Positions 7,134 through 15,520 of a DNA stretch of 24,323 bases are shown here, piece by piece (the first letter of the stretch is position 1; every line of letters starts with the position of its first letter). The notes under the pieces were generated by a model, which had not been told where the DNA came from, made no database searches, and saw only the letters and a list, made by a program, of their open reading frames with translations. This DNA is from Euryarchaeota archaeon UBA623 (GTDB lineage Archaea; Thermoplasmatota; Poseidoniia; Poseidoniales; Thalassarchaeaceae). The translations under genes and the position numbers were made by a program. The stretch spans positions 6,969 through 31,291 of the forward strand of contig DAUV01000057.1 in assembly GCA_002505325.1 (NCBI GenBank). Direction: 5' to 3'.

Positions 7134-7865
7134 TCACTCTTCCTCGTAGACAATTTCTTCATCATCTTCGAGATCCAACATACTGCTGACTTCCTCTTCC
7201 TCATCGGGGTCGACCTGTGAGTCCCTGTAACGACGCTCTCTGCGTCTACGCGCCTCTGCTAGCCCCGGGACCAATGTTTCGAAGGTGGATGAGTCATCAG
7301 AACTTTGTTCCTCGTAACTCTCAAGCCTGCGTGAGCGTAGCCTCTGTCGCTTACGATCTTGCTCGAGTCCGTGTAAAATAGTGCTGTGCTCAGAGCCGCG
7401 AAGTATTCCTTCAATTGCGGGTGCAGCCAGAGCGAGTCCGTCCTCATCTCCGATGACCAGTACAGTAGATCCGTATATCGCCATCTCACAGTGGGAGATT
7501 TCCTCTATCAGGCTGCGGATACGGCCATTCCTGCCAATCAGTCTGCTCCTCATCCTACGAGTTTGATTGGGCTGCCTGCCGGCCCACTCACGAATGTCGT
7601 ACATCTTGAGAAATACTTCGTCCTGAATCAACTGCACGGCTCGCTTAGGAGCCAGTCCACGACCGATGGCCACTATGACATCGGGCATCTTCATGCGGAC
7701 AATTGGGTCTGCACCTTCATCACCCCAATCTGCCATCACTTCACCGCTCTTCGAGTCAATCTCGAGGGTCGCCCCACAAGCCTCCTCAAGCATGCGACGG
7801 GTCTCACCGCCCTTGCCTATCAGCACGGCAATGCGGTCCTGCGGGATGCGTGCCAGATACTCCAC
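7134..7865 (-). CDS. Dim2/PNO1-like KH-domain RNA-binding protein
   Basis: Archaeal relative of eukaryotic Pno1/Dim2, which binds pre-18S rRNA during small-subunit assembly; the archaeal form is reported to bind RNA and aIF2-alpha. It is 243 residues. KH1 covers about 1-80, opening with IPQDRIAVLIGKGGETRR and the GKGG loop at 17-20. KH2 covers about 85-160, with RLIGRNGRIRSLIEE (loop GRNG, 111-114). From about 168 on the protein is a low-complexity, highly charged tail ending in acidic runs. The start is a GTG at 7865, the only start that keeps the first KH strand intact; no SD is visible. It lies 26 bases after rio1. The order aIF1A-RIO1-KH protein is common in archaea and supports a role in 30S maturation. 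Confidence 0.9.
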   Translation of the reverse strand: MEYLARIPQDRIAVLIGKGGETRRMLEEACGATLEIDSKSGEVMADWGDEGADPIVRMKMPDVIVAIGRGLAPKRAVQLIQDEVFLKMYDIREWAGRQPNQTRRMRSRLIGRNGRIRSLIEEISHCEMAIYGSTVLVIGDEDGLALAAPAIEGILRGSEHSTILHGLEQDRKRQRLRSRRLESYEEQSSDDSSTFETLVPGLAEARRRRERRYRDSQVDPDEEEEVSSMLDLEDDEEIVYEEE

Positions 7866-7891
7866 GACTGCGGCCGACCCGCCGCCCTGCT

Positions 7892-8773
7892 TTAATCTCC
7901 GCCCGAGAGTGAAGGGAGGGAGGGAACCGGGTCGTCGAGCACTCTAGCTAGACTTTCGGCTAGGTCGACGTTGTGCCCCTGTCGATTTATCCAATCAACT
8001 AGTTTGGTCACGTCCCTAATCAGGAACTCCTCTGAACTGGGGTGCTGCCGGGTTACGCTCTGACCAACATCGATGATCCATGGCTCTCCGTCGAGCCAGA
8101 GGATGTTGTATTCGCTGAAGTCGGCGTGTACGAGTTCACATGTCTGCCAGTTAATCGCTACGAACTCGAGCAGATCCTCGAAGAGCTCGTATGGCTTATC
8201 GATGGTGATGTCCTTGAGTCTGGGGCTGGCGCCCCTCTCGTCGCCGATATATTCCATTACGAGGACATTCTTCAGACTGTCAATCGGTTCCGGGACCCGT
8301 AGTCCATTCTTACGCATGCGCTTGAGATTTCGTAGCTCCTTACGTACCCAGATATTCACTAGTTCGCGGTGCCTGCGTGACAGACCTGAGAACCTTGGGT
8401 CGCCATCGATGTACTTCGCCAGACCCTTGAATACCGCATTGGTTGTGTGGAATATCTTGACGGCCACTGGACCATGATTAGTGGTAGCATGGAAAACATG
8501 CGCCTCCTTTCCCCTGGCAATTGGGTAGTCAATTGTCTCAATCTTTCCCTTCTGCATCAGCTTGTGTACCGCCAGCAGAGTAGAGCGGTCGAAGACCTGA
8601 TCAAAGACTCGTCTGTCGACCCACTCGTATCGCCCCTTCCCGAGAACTCCTTGCAGGCCATCCTCAATCTCATCGAACATTCGCTTGAAGCGCGGCTCGG
8701 ACATCCAGTCGTGCTTCTTCTCCGCTCGCATCAGGGCGTCGAGTTCTGGAAGGTCGTCCATCTCATCCGACAT
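7892..8773 (-). CDS. rio1: RIO1 family atypical serine/threonine kinase
   Basis: ATPase/kinase acting late in small ribosomal subunit maturation. It is 293 residues. Residues about 1-80 form the N-terminal region, here starting acidic. The kinase domain follows: ATP-loop segment ARGKEAHVFHA (86-96), ATP-binding lysine in VAVKIF (K106), KYIDGDPRF (120-128), RKELRNLKRM (144-153), the catalytic loop VHADFSEYNIL (D218) and the metal-binding IIDVGQSV (D235). All catalytic residues are present. The ATG at 8773 is preferred over a TTG at 8785 because GGGTGAG lies 3 bases upstream of it. The gene begins 4 bases after the aIF1A stop and ends 26 bases before the KH gene. Confidence 0.95.
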   Translation of the reverse strand: MSDEMDDLPELDALMRAEKKHDWMSEPRFKRMFDEIEDGLQGVLGKGRYEWVDRRVFDQVFDRSTLLAVHKLMQKGKIETIDYPIARGKEAHVFHATTNHGPVAVKIFHTTNAVFKGLAKYIDGDPRFSGLSRRHRELVNIWVRKELRNLKRMRKNGLRVPEPIDSLKNVLVMEYIGDERGASPRLKDITIDKPYELFEDLLEFVAINWQTCELVHADFSEYNILWLDGEPWIIDVGQSVTRQHPSSEEFLIRDVTKLVDWINRQGHNVDLAESLARVLDDPVPSLPSLSGGD

Positions 8774-8777
8774 GCTC

Positions 8778-9296
8778 TCACCCAAAGAACGAATCTATGT
8801 CATCCTCAGGAGATTGGGTCGGAGTGGTTTCGGGTTCGGACTCAATGGTTTCCGGGACCTGTGGTTCGGACTCATTCTCAGGCGATTCATCCTCGGCCGT
8901 AGTCTCGATTTCAATTCCTTCTACTTCCTCAAGATTGGACATGCCAAACAAATCCACAATCTCGGGGAGCACTCCCTTCCTAGAGAGGTAAAGGGACTGA
9001 GTCTTGGTGTAGCGCATACAAACGTTGGCCTTCTCATCTTGGAAGTCCCACGGCTGGACCACGATGAGGTCGCCCTCACGTACCCACTGCCGACGTCGCA
9101 TCTTGCCTGGGATGCGAGCGAGGCGGCTATCGCCATCCTCACAGACTGCTCTGACCCTGCGGCCACCGAGAATCTGATCGGCGATTGCGAACATCTCGTT
9201 CACCTTCCGGTTTGGAAGGGGGACGCGGATGCGGTCGCCACCGGATTCTAGCCGAGCTAGAAGCTCTGTGTCGACCTTCTCTTCCCTACGGGCCAT
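8778..9296 (-). CDS. eif1A: Translation initiation factor aIF1A with a long acidic C-terminal tail
   Basis: Binds the A site of the 30S subunit during initiation. It is 172 residues. The OB-fold core spans about 22-105 with RIRVPLPN, CEDGDSRLARIPGKMRRRQWV, GDLIVVQPWDFQDEKANV and MRYTKTQSLYL, all typical of aIF1A/eIF1A. Archaeal aIF1A is usually about 100-115 residues; here about 50 further residues (120-172), rich in Glu, Asp, Ser, Thr and Pro, end in PEDDIDSFFG. The ATG at 9296 is chosen because the core aligns from there; the longer TTG form starting at 9344 adds 16 residues foreign to the family. There is no clear SD. It lies 44 bases after nuoN and heads the aIF1A-rio1-KH set; a separate promoter or readthrough from nuo are both possible. 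Confidence 0.94.
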   Translation of the reverse strand: MARREEKVDTELLARLESGGDRIRVPLPNRKVNEMFAIADQILGGRRVRAVCEDGDSRLARIPGKMRRRQWVREGDLIVVQPWDFQDEKANVCMRYTKTQSLYLSRKGVLPEIVDLFGMSNLEEVEGIEIETTAEDESPENESEPQVPETIESEPETTPTQSPEDDIDSFFG

Positions 9297-9340
9297 GGGG
9301 CTGCGTCGAGAGTCCCCTATGTGAAGTTGAGCATACCTAA

Positions 9341-11038
9341 TCAACTACCCATGAAGGAGTCGACTGCGGAGCCTACCATGTCGAGCAGTGAGTTGCTCAA
9401 CGGGCCAATTCCGAAGAGCAGTGTCAGCACGGCACATGCGATGATGGCCATCCTCAGAGATGGGGTGCGCTTGAGAGGGCTATCAGTGACTGGAGGCTCG
9501 AAGAACATGACCAAACCGATTCTTAGGTAGTAGAACAGCGACAGTGCACTGTTCAGCACGATAGCAACTGCGAGCCAGAACACCGGGTCGACCCCTTGTG
9601 CCCAAGAGAGCGCGGTGGCCGCTGATGCAGAGCTGGTACCAGCTGATACATTGACTATCCCGTTTATCATCAGTAGTTTGGAGAGGAAACCGGAGAGCGG
9701 AGGAACCCCCGCGAGAGAAAGCATGAACACGAACATAGACGCTGCGATTACAGGATCGCGTCGGCCCAATCCATGTAGGTCCTCCATCTTGTGACCCTTT
9801 CCTTCTGCCTCAAGCATCGAGAGGATTAGGAAGGCGCCTAGCTTGAACAGCACAAGCACGACGAGATGGAACACCACAGCGGTGACTATGAGCGTGGACA
9901 TGTCTGAGTCGGCCAGTCCAGAGCCAATCGCAGCGATGGCTGCGAGCATGTATCCTGCGTGGGCTACGCTAGAATAGGCTAGTACTCGCTTCGGGTTATC
10001 GCTGGTTAGCGCTGCGAGGTTGCCCCAAGTCATCGTCACTACAGCGACTATCGCCAGTGTGAGAAACCAGAAAGCCTGCCCCGTTGAGGGCATTGTGACC
10101 ACGAGTAGGATTCGTATGAGGGCGACAAACCCCATCGCCTTCGAGGCCGTTGCCAGTACCCCTGCGACTGGAGAAGATGCACCGGCATAGGCATCGGGAA
10201 CAGCCAGATGGAATGGGGCTGCCCCGACCTTGAAGCCGAATGCGACTAGCATCAAACCGACGCCGATGGTCGCCAACGGGTCCATCCCTTCCATCGCATC
10301 CCATGAGGCTGCTAGATCGGCCATGTCGAGACTGCCGTTCCACAAATACAGTAGCGACATCCCGTAGATGCCAATCGCTGAGACTACTGAGCCGACGATG
10401 AAGTACTTCGTGCCGGCCTCTCCACCAACATCAGTCTCTTTGTGGAATGCCACGAGGATGTAGGATGACATCGATGCGAGCTCGAGGCACACGAATAGCA
10501 TGAACAGATTAGTTGCCATTGCCATCAGGCTCATTCCAAGGCCCGTAGTGAGCAGTAATATGTGGAAATCGACCTGTCGTCGGTTGTCTATCAGCGCGTT
10601 GACCTTGGCGTCAGAGCTGGCTATAGAATCCGTGTCGAGTGGTGCCGAAGCCTTTGGCCTAGCGGGTAGTCGAGCAGTCGTCGCCAGAGAGGCAAGCAGG
10701 AGTGCAGCGGTGAATACAAGAGTGAATATCCTACTGAACTCGTCCACGTGCAGCGAGTTGCCTACCTCGCCCTCTTCGCCTAGGAATAGTAACGAAGTCA
10801 TGAATGCCAGAGCGAGGGTGGTCATCGCTATCTGATTCGGAAGTTTTGGGTTGTTGGTAGTAGCGAATCTGGTGCCACCGAACAGAATCGGAATTTGAAT
10901 ACTCGTCAGTGGGATTCGCATCGTCGCATTCCCGAAATTAGGGACAAGTATCATCGCGAGGATACCGCCAAGCATCAGTAACTCGGGTAGGATGAGTTGG
11001 GTAGTGGCCGAGTCCATGTCGCTAATCATCGAACTCAT
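9341..11038 (-). CDS. nuoN: Complex I proton-pumping subunit NuoN
   Basis: Antiporter-like membrane subunit of respiratory complex I, one of the proton channels. It is 565 residues with about 14 hydrophobic segments, longer than the usual 480-500. Key residues are visible: the glutamate in LFVCLELASMSSYILVA, the lysine in FGFKVGAAPFHLAVPDAYAG, the broken-helix segment SPVAGVLATASKAMGF, the surface stretch DNPKRVLAYSSVAHAGYML, and the lysine in PLSGFLSKLLMI. An extra hydrophilic stretch (around residues 125-150: LPARPKASAPLDTDSIASSD) partly accounts for the length. The ATG at 11038 overlaps the nuoM stop by 4 bases and has GGAG 3 bases upstream; a GTG at 11047 is the alternative. Last gene of the nuo operon. 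No terminator-like structure is seen after it. Confidence 0.96.
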   Translation of the reverse strand: MSSMISDMDSATTQLILPELLMLGGILAMILVPNFGNATMRIPLTSIQIPILFGGTRFATTNNPKLPNQIAMTTLALAFMTSLLFLGEEGEVGNSLHVDEFSRIFTLVFTAALLLASLATTARLPARPKASAPLDTDSIASSDAKVNALIDNRRQVDFHILLLTTGLGMSLMAMATNLFMLFVCLELASMSSYILVAFHKETDVGGEAGTKYFIVGSVVSAIGIYGMSLLYLWNGSLDMADLAASWDAMEGMDPLATIGVGLMLVAFGFKVGAAPFHLAVPDAYAGASSPVAGVLATASKAMGFVALIRILLVVTMPSTGQAFWFLTLAIVAVVTMTWGNLAALTSDNPKRVLAYSSVAHAGYMLAAIAAIGSGLADSDMSTLIVTAVVFHLVVLVLFKLGAFLILSMLEAEGKGHKMEDLHGLGRRDPVIAASMFVFMLSLAGVPPLSGFLSKLLMINGIVNVSAGTSSASAATALSWAQGVDPVFWLAVAIVLNSALSLFYYLRIGLVMFFEPPVTDSPLKRTPSLRMAIIACAVLTLLFGIGPLSNSLLDMVGSAVDSFMGS

Positions 11039-12636
11039 GGACTCCACTCCTGTGTCTGCATGGCTTCAATCATGGTGTCGATAACAAATCCGGAACTCCA
11101 GTTCGACATCATGTCCCAGAAGATGAATGGCATGATACCGAACAGTGCAGTCATCGCTGCGAGAGTCAGCATTCCGGCATTCTCGTGCCAGGTCAGGTCA
11201 CTGGGATCTTCGCCGTGCAGAGTATCCGGGAGGATACCTTGCTCGGGGTCGTTGGACTCGAAGATGGTCCTCTGCATCGAATTCAGGTAGTAGGCTGCAG
11301 TGACAATCAGGGTTAGAGCGGGTAGTAGAACTAACCATCCATAGGTCATCCAGAATGCAATCAATATGGCGATTTCAGCGACGAATCCGGCTAAGAGAGG
11401 GAGGCCAAGACTGGCCATCCAGCCGAGCATCATATGAGCAGCCAGCCAAGGGCTGTGGTGTGCGATGCCACGCATCGATCCGATTTCCAGAGTATGATAG
11501 TGATGCTTGAACGCTCCAGCCACAGCGAATAGTAGTGGGCTGATTATTCCGTGAGCGAACATCATGAACAGTGCACCAGCGAAACCCAGCGGCTGCATAG
11601 TGGCGATGCCGAGGAAAATTAGGCCCATGTGAGAGACTGAGGAATAGGCGACCATTCGCTTGAGATTAGTCTGCCCCATGCACACCCATGCGCCGTATAC
11701 GAGGCTAACCATCCCGAGGAAAATCAATAGAGGCACGAACACTATAGTAGACTCTGGGAATACTGTGACTGAGATTCTCAGAAATCCGTAAGCTCCCATC
11801 TTCAGCATCACTCCGGCCAATAGCATCGAGCCTGCCGTCGGAGCCTGAACGTGGGCGTCAGGCAGCCAGGTATGCACAGGTACGCTGGGCATTTTGGTGG
11901 CGAATCCAATTAACAGGAGGAGCCAGACGAAGTGCCTCAGCCCCTCGCTCGGAATCAGATTCTCTTGAGCAGTCATGGCAACGAGGTCGAAGTGATGGCC
12001 GGACAGACTTCCCAGGCCCGCTATAGTTTCCGTATGGAAGTACATCACGAGAATTCCGATGAGCATGAAGACACTTGCTGTGAATGTGTAGATGAAGAAC
12101 TTCATCGCCGCGTAGCGCCGATCTTCCCCTCCCCAGAGTAGAATCAGGAGGAACATCGGTATCAGGGTCAGCTCCCAGAACACGTAGAATACGAACAGGT
12201 CGAGAACTACGAATACACCCAGTAGGGCACCCTCCATCACCAACAGCAGGGGAAAGAAGAGGTGCCCTCGCTTGGCATCCCATTCAACCAGCATAGAGAT
12301 TGGTATGAGGATGGCAGTGAGCCAGATCATTGGGAAGGAGAGGGCGTCCGCCCCTACCTTCCAAGTAACGCCAATTGCGGGAATGAGGTCGACCGCTTCA
12401 TTCTGGAGCACGTATCCGCCTTGCGTGATATTAGTCCAGTCGATGCTGCCTACTTGCCCTAGGAACAACATGGTCGTCATAGTGGCTATGGCAAGGGCGA
12501 CGCCCATGCTGATGTTTCTTGAAACCTGTATTAGTCCCTCTGCAGATGAATTCGGAAGAACTCTCGGGAGTATCATCAAGATTAGTCCCATAGCCAATGG
12601 GACGAGTGTGATTACTGACAGGGGGTCGTCTATCAA
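11035..12636 (-). CDS. nuoM: Complex I proton-pumping subunit NuoM
   Basis: Antiporter-like membrane subunit and second proton channel of complex I. It is 533 residues with about 14 membrane segments. Visible: the conserved glutamate in VFYVFWELTLIPMFLLI, the lysine in IGFATKMPSVPVHTWLPDAHV, the broken helix APTAGSMLLAGVMLKMGAYG, TNLKRMVAYSSVSHMGLIFLG, and the glutamate in GFVAEIAILIAF, which replaces the lysine of NuoL/N and is a NuoM hallmark. The start is probably a TTG at 12636: it overlaps the nuoL stop (TTGA) and has a strong GGGGGGTGAG upstream with the 5-base spacing common in this operon. A GTG at 12651 is possible but has no SD. Confidence 0.95.
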   Translation of the reverse strand: MIDDPLSVITLVPLAMGLILMILPRVLPNSSAEGLIQVSRNISMGVALAIATMTTMLFLGQVGSIDWTNITQGGYVLQNEAVDLIPAIGVTWKVGADALSFPMIWLTAILIPISMLVEWDAKRGHLFFPLLLVMEGALLGVFVVLDLFVFYVFWELTLIPMFLLILLWGGEDRRYAAMKFFIYTFTASVFMLIGILVMYFHTETIAGLGSLSGHHFDLVAMTAQENLIPSEGLRHFVWLLLLIGFATKMPSVPVHTWLPDAHVQAPTAGSMLLAGVMLKMGAYGFLRISVTVFPESTIVFVPLLIFLGMVSLVYGAWVCMGQTNLKRMVAYSSVSHMGLIFLGIATMQPLGFAGALFMMFAHGIISPLLFAVAGAFKHHYHTLEIGSMRGIAHHSPWLAAHMMLGWMASLGLPLLAGFVAEIAILIAFWMTYGWLVLLPALTLIVTAAYYLNSMQRTIFESNDPEQGILPDTLHGEDPSDLTWHENAGMLTLAAMTALFGIMPFIFWDMMSNWSSGFVIDTMIEAMQTQEWSP

Positions 12637-14948
12637 GCGCTCACCCCCCACACCAGTGCGAATATGGAGAGCATTCCAACCACAGCCATCAAGATGTAGT
12701 CACGAGCACTCCCCGTGGTGATTCTTCTGACTTGCAACGAGCCGGCTGAGGAGTTGGACTCAATCTGCTTGATTACGCCATCAATGACGTTCTTGTCGAA
12801 CCAAGCTGAGAGTCCGGCAAGAGGGACGGCTGTCTTGGCGAGAGTCATCTCGTAGAGATCGTCGAAGTATAGTCTCCTCTGGAGTGCCTCAGCGAGTTGA
12901 GAGTCCGCTAGTTCGGAGACATCTTGCGAACCAAACCTGCTTGACAGATTGACTAGCCAAGAGACTAGAGGATTCGCCTCGACACCGTCGATTAGTCCGC
13001 CGCCGTGAATTCGCGAGGCCATCACAGGACCGATGACCATGGCGATAAGTATGGTGATCCAGCCAACCAATCTGAGATTATTGTCTTCAGGTAAGAAGGC
13101 GTGTTCTAACGTGTAGAGGAGGCCATGGAAGGAGAGATGGTCGTACTCAGGGTCTCCTAGATACTCTGTCGCGCCGAAAAGAGCGAGTGCGAAGCCCCCG
13201 ATTGCGGTAATGATGGAGAGGACAATTAACGGCTCCTTGATCCACGGTGTCGCCTCGTGGACATGTCCGACAACCTCACTCTTCGGTGGACCAGCGAAGG
13301 TCATCAGCCACATACGAGTCATGTAGAATCCGGTCATCCCTGCAGTTGCCAACACCAACAGAGCCGGGACGAACATCAGTGGCTCCTCTTCTAGACAGGC
13401 CTTCCAAGTCTCAGCGATGATGCCTTCCTTGGACCAGAAGCCGCCGATGAGTGGGATGCCTATGATAGACATCGATCCGAACATCATAGCCGTGGCAGTG
13501 ACTGGCATTCTAGCAGCGAGACCCCCCATGATGCGCATGTCCTGCGGGTCGAAGTCACCGTGGTCGTCACCTTCGTTGGTACTGTACTTCTCACTGAGTT
13601 CGCGCACGTGATCGTGTGCGTGATGCACCTCGTGGATGACCGAGCCGCTGGCCATGAAGAGCATGCCCTTGGCCATGGCGTGGTTGAACAAATGGAACAT
13701 CGAGGCCCCAATGACGAAGTAGCCCGCGTGATGTTCGCCGATATTTAGGAATAACAGGCCGGCACCCAATCCAGTGAAGATGTAGGCCAACTGGCTCATT
13801 GTTGAGTATGCAAGTACTTTCTTGATGTCGTTCTGAACGAATGCGATAGCTGCTGCCATGAACGCCGTGATGCCGCCAATCCATGCGACTATCAGGGCGA
13901 AATCTTCGAGTCCGGCAACGCCGTTAACGTGGATATCCACGAAAGGTACCATCCGTACAACGAGGTAAAGCCCAGCATTCACCATGGTCGCGGCGTGTAT
14001 GAGAGCAGACACAGGAGTCGGGCCCTCCATGGCGTCAGGTAGCCATACATGGAGCGGGAACTGGGCTGACTTGCCCACTGCCCCGATGAATAACATCAGC
14101 AGAGCCCAAAACAATTCGCCAGATTCTACTATCACACCTCCGACCCCGGTCGAGGGATCATCGAAGATTACCGCGAAGTCCAGAGAGCCGTAGATGTCGT
14201 AGAGTATCAGGAGTCCGACCATCAGGAACACATCGCCCACGCGAGTGGTCAGGAAGGCTTTCTTGGCGGCGTAGGCTGCGCTATCTTTCCAGTAGTAGAA
14301 GCCGATGAGAAGGTAGGAGCAAAGCCCCATTATCTCCCAGAAAATGAATAGCCACAGGAAGTTGTCAGCCAACACCATGCCGAACATGCCGATGGCGAAT
14401 AGAACGAACTCTCCGTAGAAGCGGTGATTGCTGTCTTCATTGATCTTGTCTGTGTTCATGTAACCGAGGCTGAACCAACATATCAGGAAACATAGGAAAG
14501 TGGCTACGAACAGCAGCATTAGGGTGACCGAGTCTATCCAGACTCCGACTCCGATGTCGGCGAAGCCCGTGCTGACTTCCCATTGCGTGCCGGTCTGCTC
14601 GATGACATCGAAAGTCAGCCACGAGAATGGGTTGACCACTGAATGCGCTTCGAAGTGGGCGGATCCTACAACGTAGTCATAGAGTATCCAAATGGCGATG
14701 CTAAGGGAAAGGGCAAGTGATCCAAGAGCGAAAATCCCGCCCTCCTTGTAGCGGTGCTTCCAAGTCTCGTTACCGTTGTAAAACTGTCCGAGGACCAGTA
14801 TAGCGGGGAAGGTCAGCAGAGGCACGACTACGATGAGAAAGGCGGCTTCGACGGACTCCCAGTCTGCCAAGAATTTGAGCGATGGGGCGACTAGTAGGAA
14901 GGGTATAATCGGAACAAGAAGGTTCCACTCATTCTTCGTATCGCTCAC
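12633..14948 (-). CDS. nuoL: Complex I proton-pumping subunit NuoL
   Basis: Distal antiporter-like subunit of complex I, with the long lateral helix. It is 771 residues, versus about 610-650 usually. Visible: the glutamate in WLFIFWEIMGLCSYLLIGFYYW, the lysine in AVGKSAQFPLHVWLPDAMEG, the broken helix PTPVSALIHAATMVNAG, NDIKKVLAYSTMSQLAY, and the lysine in GGFWSKEGIIAE. The C-terminal third contains the amphipathic lateral-helix region (around QRRLYFDDLYEMTL) and a final membrane anchor. Extra length comes from an N-terminal region with added membrane segments and from a His/Asp-rich loop after GSVIHEVHHAHDH. The start is a GTG at 14948 with GAGGTG at 5-base spacing. The stop overlaps the nuoM start. 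Confidence 0.96.
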   Translation of the reverse strand: MSDTKNEWNLLVPIIPFLLVAPSLKFLADWESVEAAFLIVVVPLLTFPAILVLGQFYNGNETWKHRYKEGGIFALGSLALSLSIAIWILYDYVVGSAHFEAHSVVNPFSWLTFDVIEQTGTQWEVSTGFADIGVGVWIDSVTLMLLFVATFLCFLICWFSLGYMNTDKINEDSNHRFYGEFVLFAIGMFGMVLADNFLWLFIFWEIMGLCSYLLIGFYYWKDSAAYAAKKAFLTTRVGDVFLMVGLLILYDIYGSLDFAVIFDDPSTGVGGVIVESGELFWALLMLFIGAVGKSAQFPLHVWLPDAMEGPTPVSALIHAATMVNAGLYLVVRMVPFVDIHVNGVAGLEDFALIVAWIGGITAFMAAAIAFVQNDIKKVLAYSTMSQLAYIFTGLGAGLLFLNIGEHHAGYFVIGASMFHLFNHAMAKGMLFMASGSVIHEVHHAHDHVRELSEKYSTNEGDDHGDFDPQDMRIMGGLAARMPVTATAMMFGSMSIIGIPLIGGFWSKEGIIAETWKACLEEEPLMFVPALLVLATAGMTGFYMTRMWLMTFAGPPKSEVVGHVHEATPWIKEPLIVLSIITAIGGFALALFGATEYLGDPEYDHLSFHGLLYTLEHAFLPEDNNLRLVGWITILIAMVIGPVMASRIHGGGLIDGVEANPLVSWLVNLSSRFGSQDVSELADSQLAEALQRRLYFDDLYEMTLAKTAVPLAGLSAWFDKNVIDGVIKQIESNSSAGSLQVRRITTGSARDYILMAVVGMLSIFALVWGVSA
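12640..12649 (-). promoter_or_regulatory. SD sequence fixing the nuoM TTG start
   Basis: The minus strand reads GGGGGGTGAG, with GGTG five bases before the TTG at 12636. It lies inside the 3' end of nuoL. It explains a rare start codon by translational coupling to nuoL. Confidence 0.55.
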
Positions 14949-14957
14949 TCTCTCACC

Positions 14958-15260
14958 TCAGTTCCTCAGGATGTTCGCCTCGTCCAGGGAGATTGTCTCC
15001 TGGGTACTGTAGAGAGAAAGCAAGATGGCCAGTCCAATTGCTACCTCGGCTGCAGCGATGGCGATGGCGATGGCGGTGAACACCCACCCATCGATATCGC
15101 TGTAATGACTGGCTCCAGCCACGAAGTTTAGGTTGGCAGCGTTCAACATCACCTCAATACACATCAGCACCACGATAGCGTTCTTGCGGGTGAACGCCCC
15201 AATCAGGCCGATGCTGAACAGGATGACCCCGAGCCCAGCTATCCAACTGGCTTCAATCAC
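14958..15260 (-). CDS. nuoK: Complex I membrane subunit NuoK
   Basis: Small membrane subunit linking the quinone site to the pumps. It is exactly 100 residues with three membrane segments. The two essential glutamates fall at E36 (VLMCIEVML) and E72 (AAAEVAIGL), the same numbers as in E. coli NuoK. This strongly supports the GTG start at 15260 over an ATG at 15281. The GTG overlaps the upstream nuoJ2 stop (GTGA) and is preceded by GGAGGGA, while the ATG has no SD. It is followed by nuoL after 9 bases. Confidence 0.95.
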   Translation of the reverse strand: MIEASWIAGLGVILFSIGLIGAFTRKNAIVVLMCIEVMLNAANLNFVAGASHYSDIDGWVFTAIAIAIAAAEVAIGLAILLSLYSTQETISLDEANILRN

Positions 15261-15520
15261 TGGTCTCCCTCCATATCCCATATCAGATTGACAAGGCGTT
15301 CATCGCGAACAAGGTATGAGGCGCCAATCATCGCCATCGATAGAAGGGCCCCGAGAACCACGGTGGCCAACCACCACTCGCCAAACAGAGCTACTGCGAA
15401 GTCTAGAGTCGAAGGGGCGTTACCCTCTCCGCCCCACATCGAGTGGGACATAATCTCGGAGAGTAGTACGAGCATGAAAGCGAGGACGCCTAACTGAGCG
15501 AGTACTGAAAGACCTCTCAT
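15257..15520 (-). CDS. nuoJ: Complex I membrane subunit NuoJ, C-terminal half (NuoJ2)
   Basis: Second half of the split NuoJ. It is 87 residues with two hydrophobic segments (about 5-22 and 47-69) joined by a short polar loop, matching the last two membrane segments of full-length NuoJ. The ATG at 15520 overlaps the nuoJ1 stop by one base (TAATG), and AGGAGGAT lies upstream. Splitting of nuoJ into two genes is common in archaeal complex I operons, so this is not a broken gene. Confidence 0.88.
   Translation of the reverse strand: MRGLSVLAQLGVLAFMLVLLSEIMSHSMWGGEGNAPSTLDFAVALFGEWWLATVVLGALLSMAMIGASYLVRDERLVNLIWDMEGDQ
15266..15272 (-). promoter_or_regulatory. SD sequence fixing the nuoK GTG start
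   Basis: The minus strand reads GGAGGGA within the last codons of nuoJ2, 5 bases before the GTG at 15260. It decides against the ATG at 15281. Confidence 0.65.

Noticed and set aside
7386..7895. 169-codon + strand frame opposite the KH-protein gene
   Set aside because: Shadow of a recognised gene; no SD or domain pattern.
8685..9251. 188-codon open frame on the + strand opposite aIF1A and rio1
   Set aside because: It is antisense to two well-recognised genes, has no family resemblance, and its length is explained by codon bias of the opposite strand.
15261..15281. Longer nuoK starting at the ATG at 15281
   Set aside because: No SD, and it would shift the essential glutamates away from positions 36 and 72.
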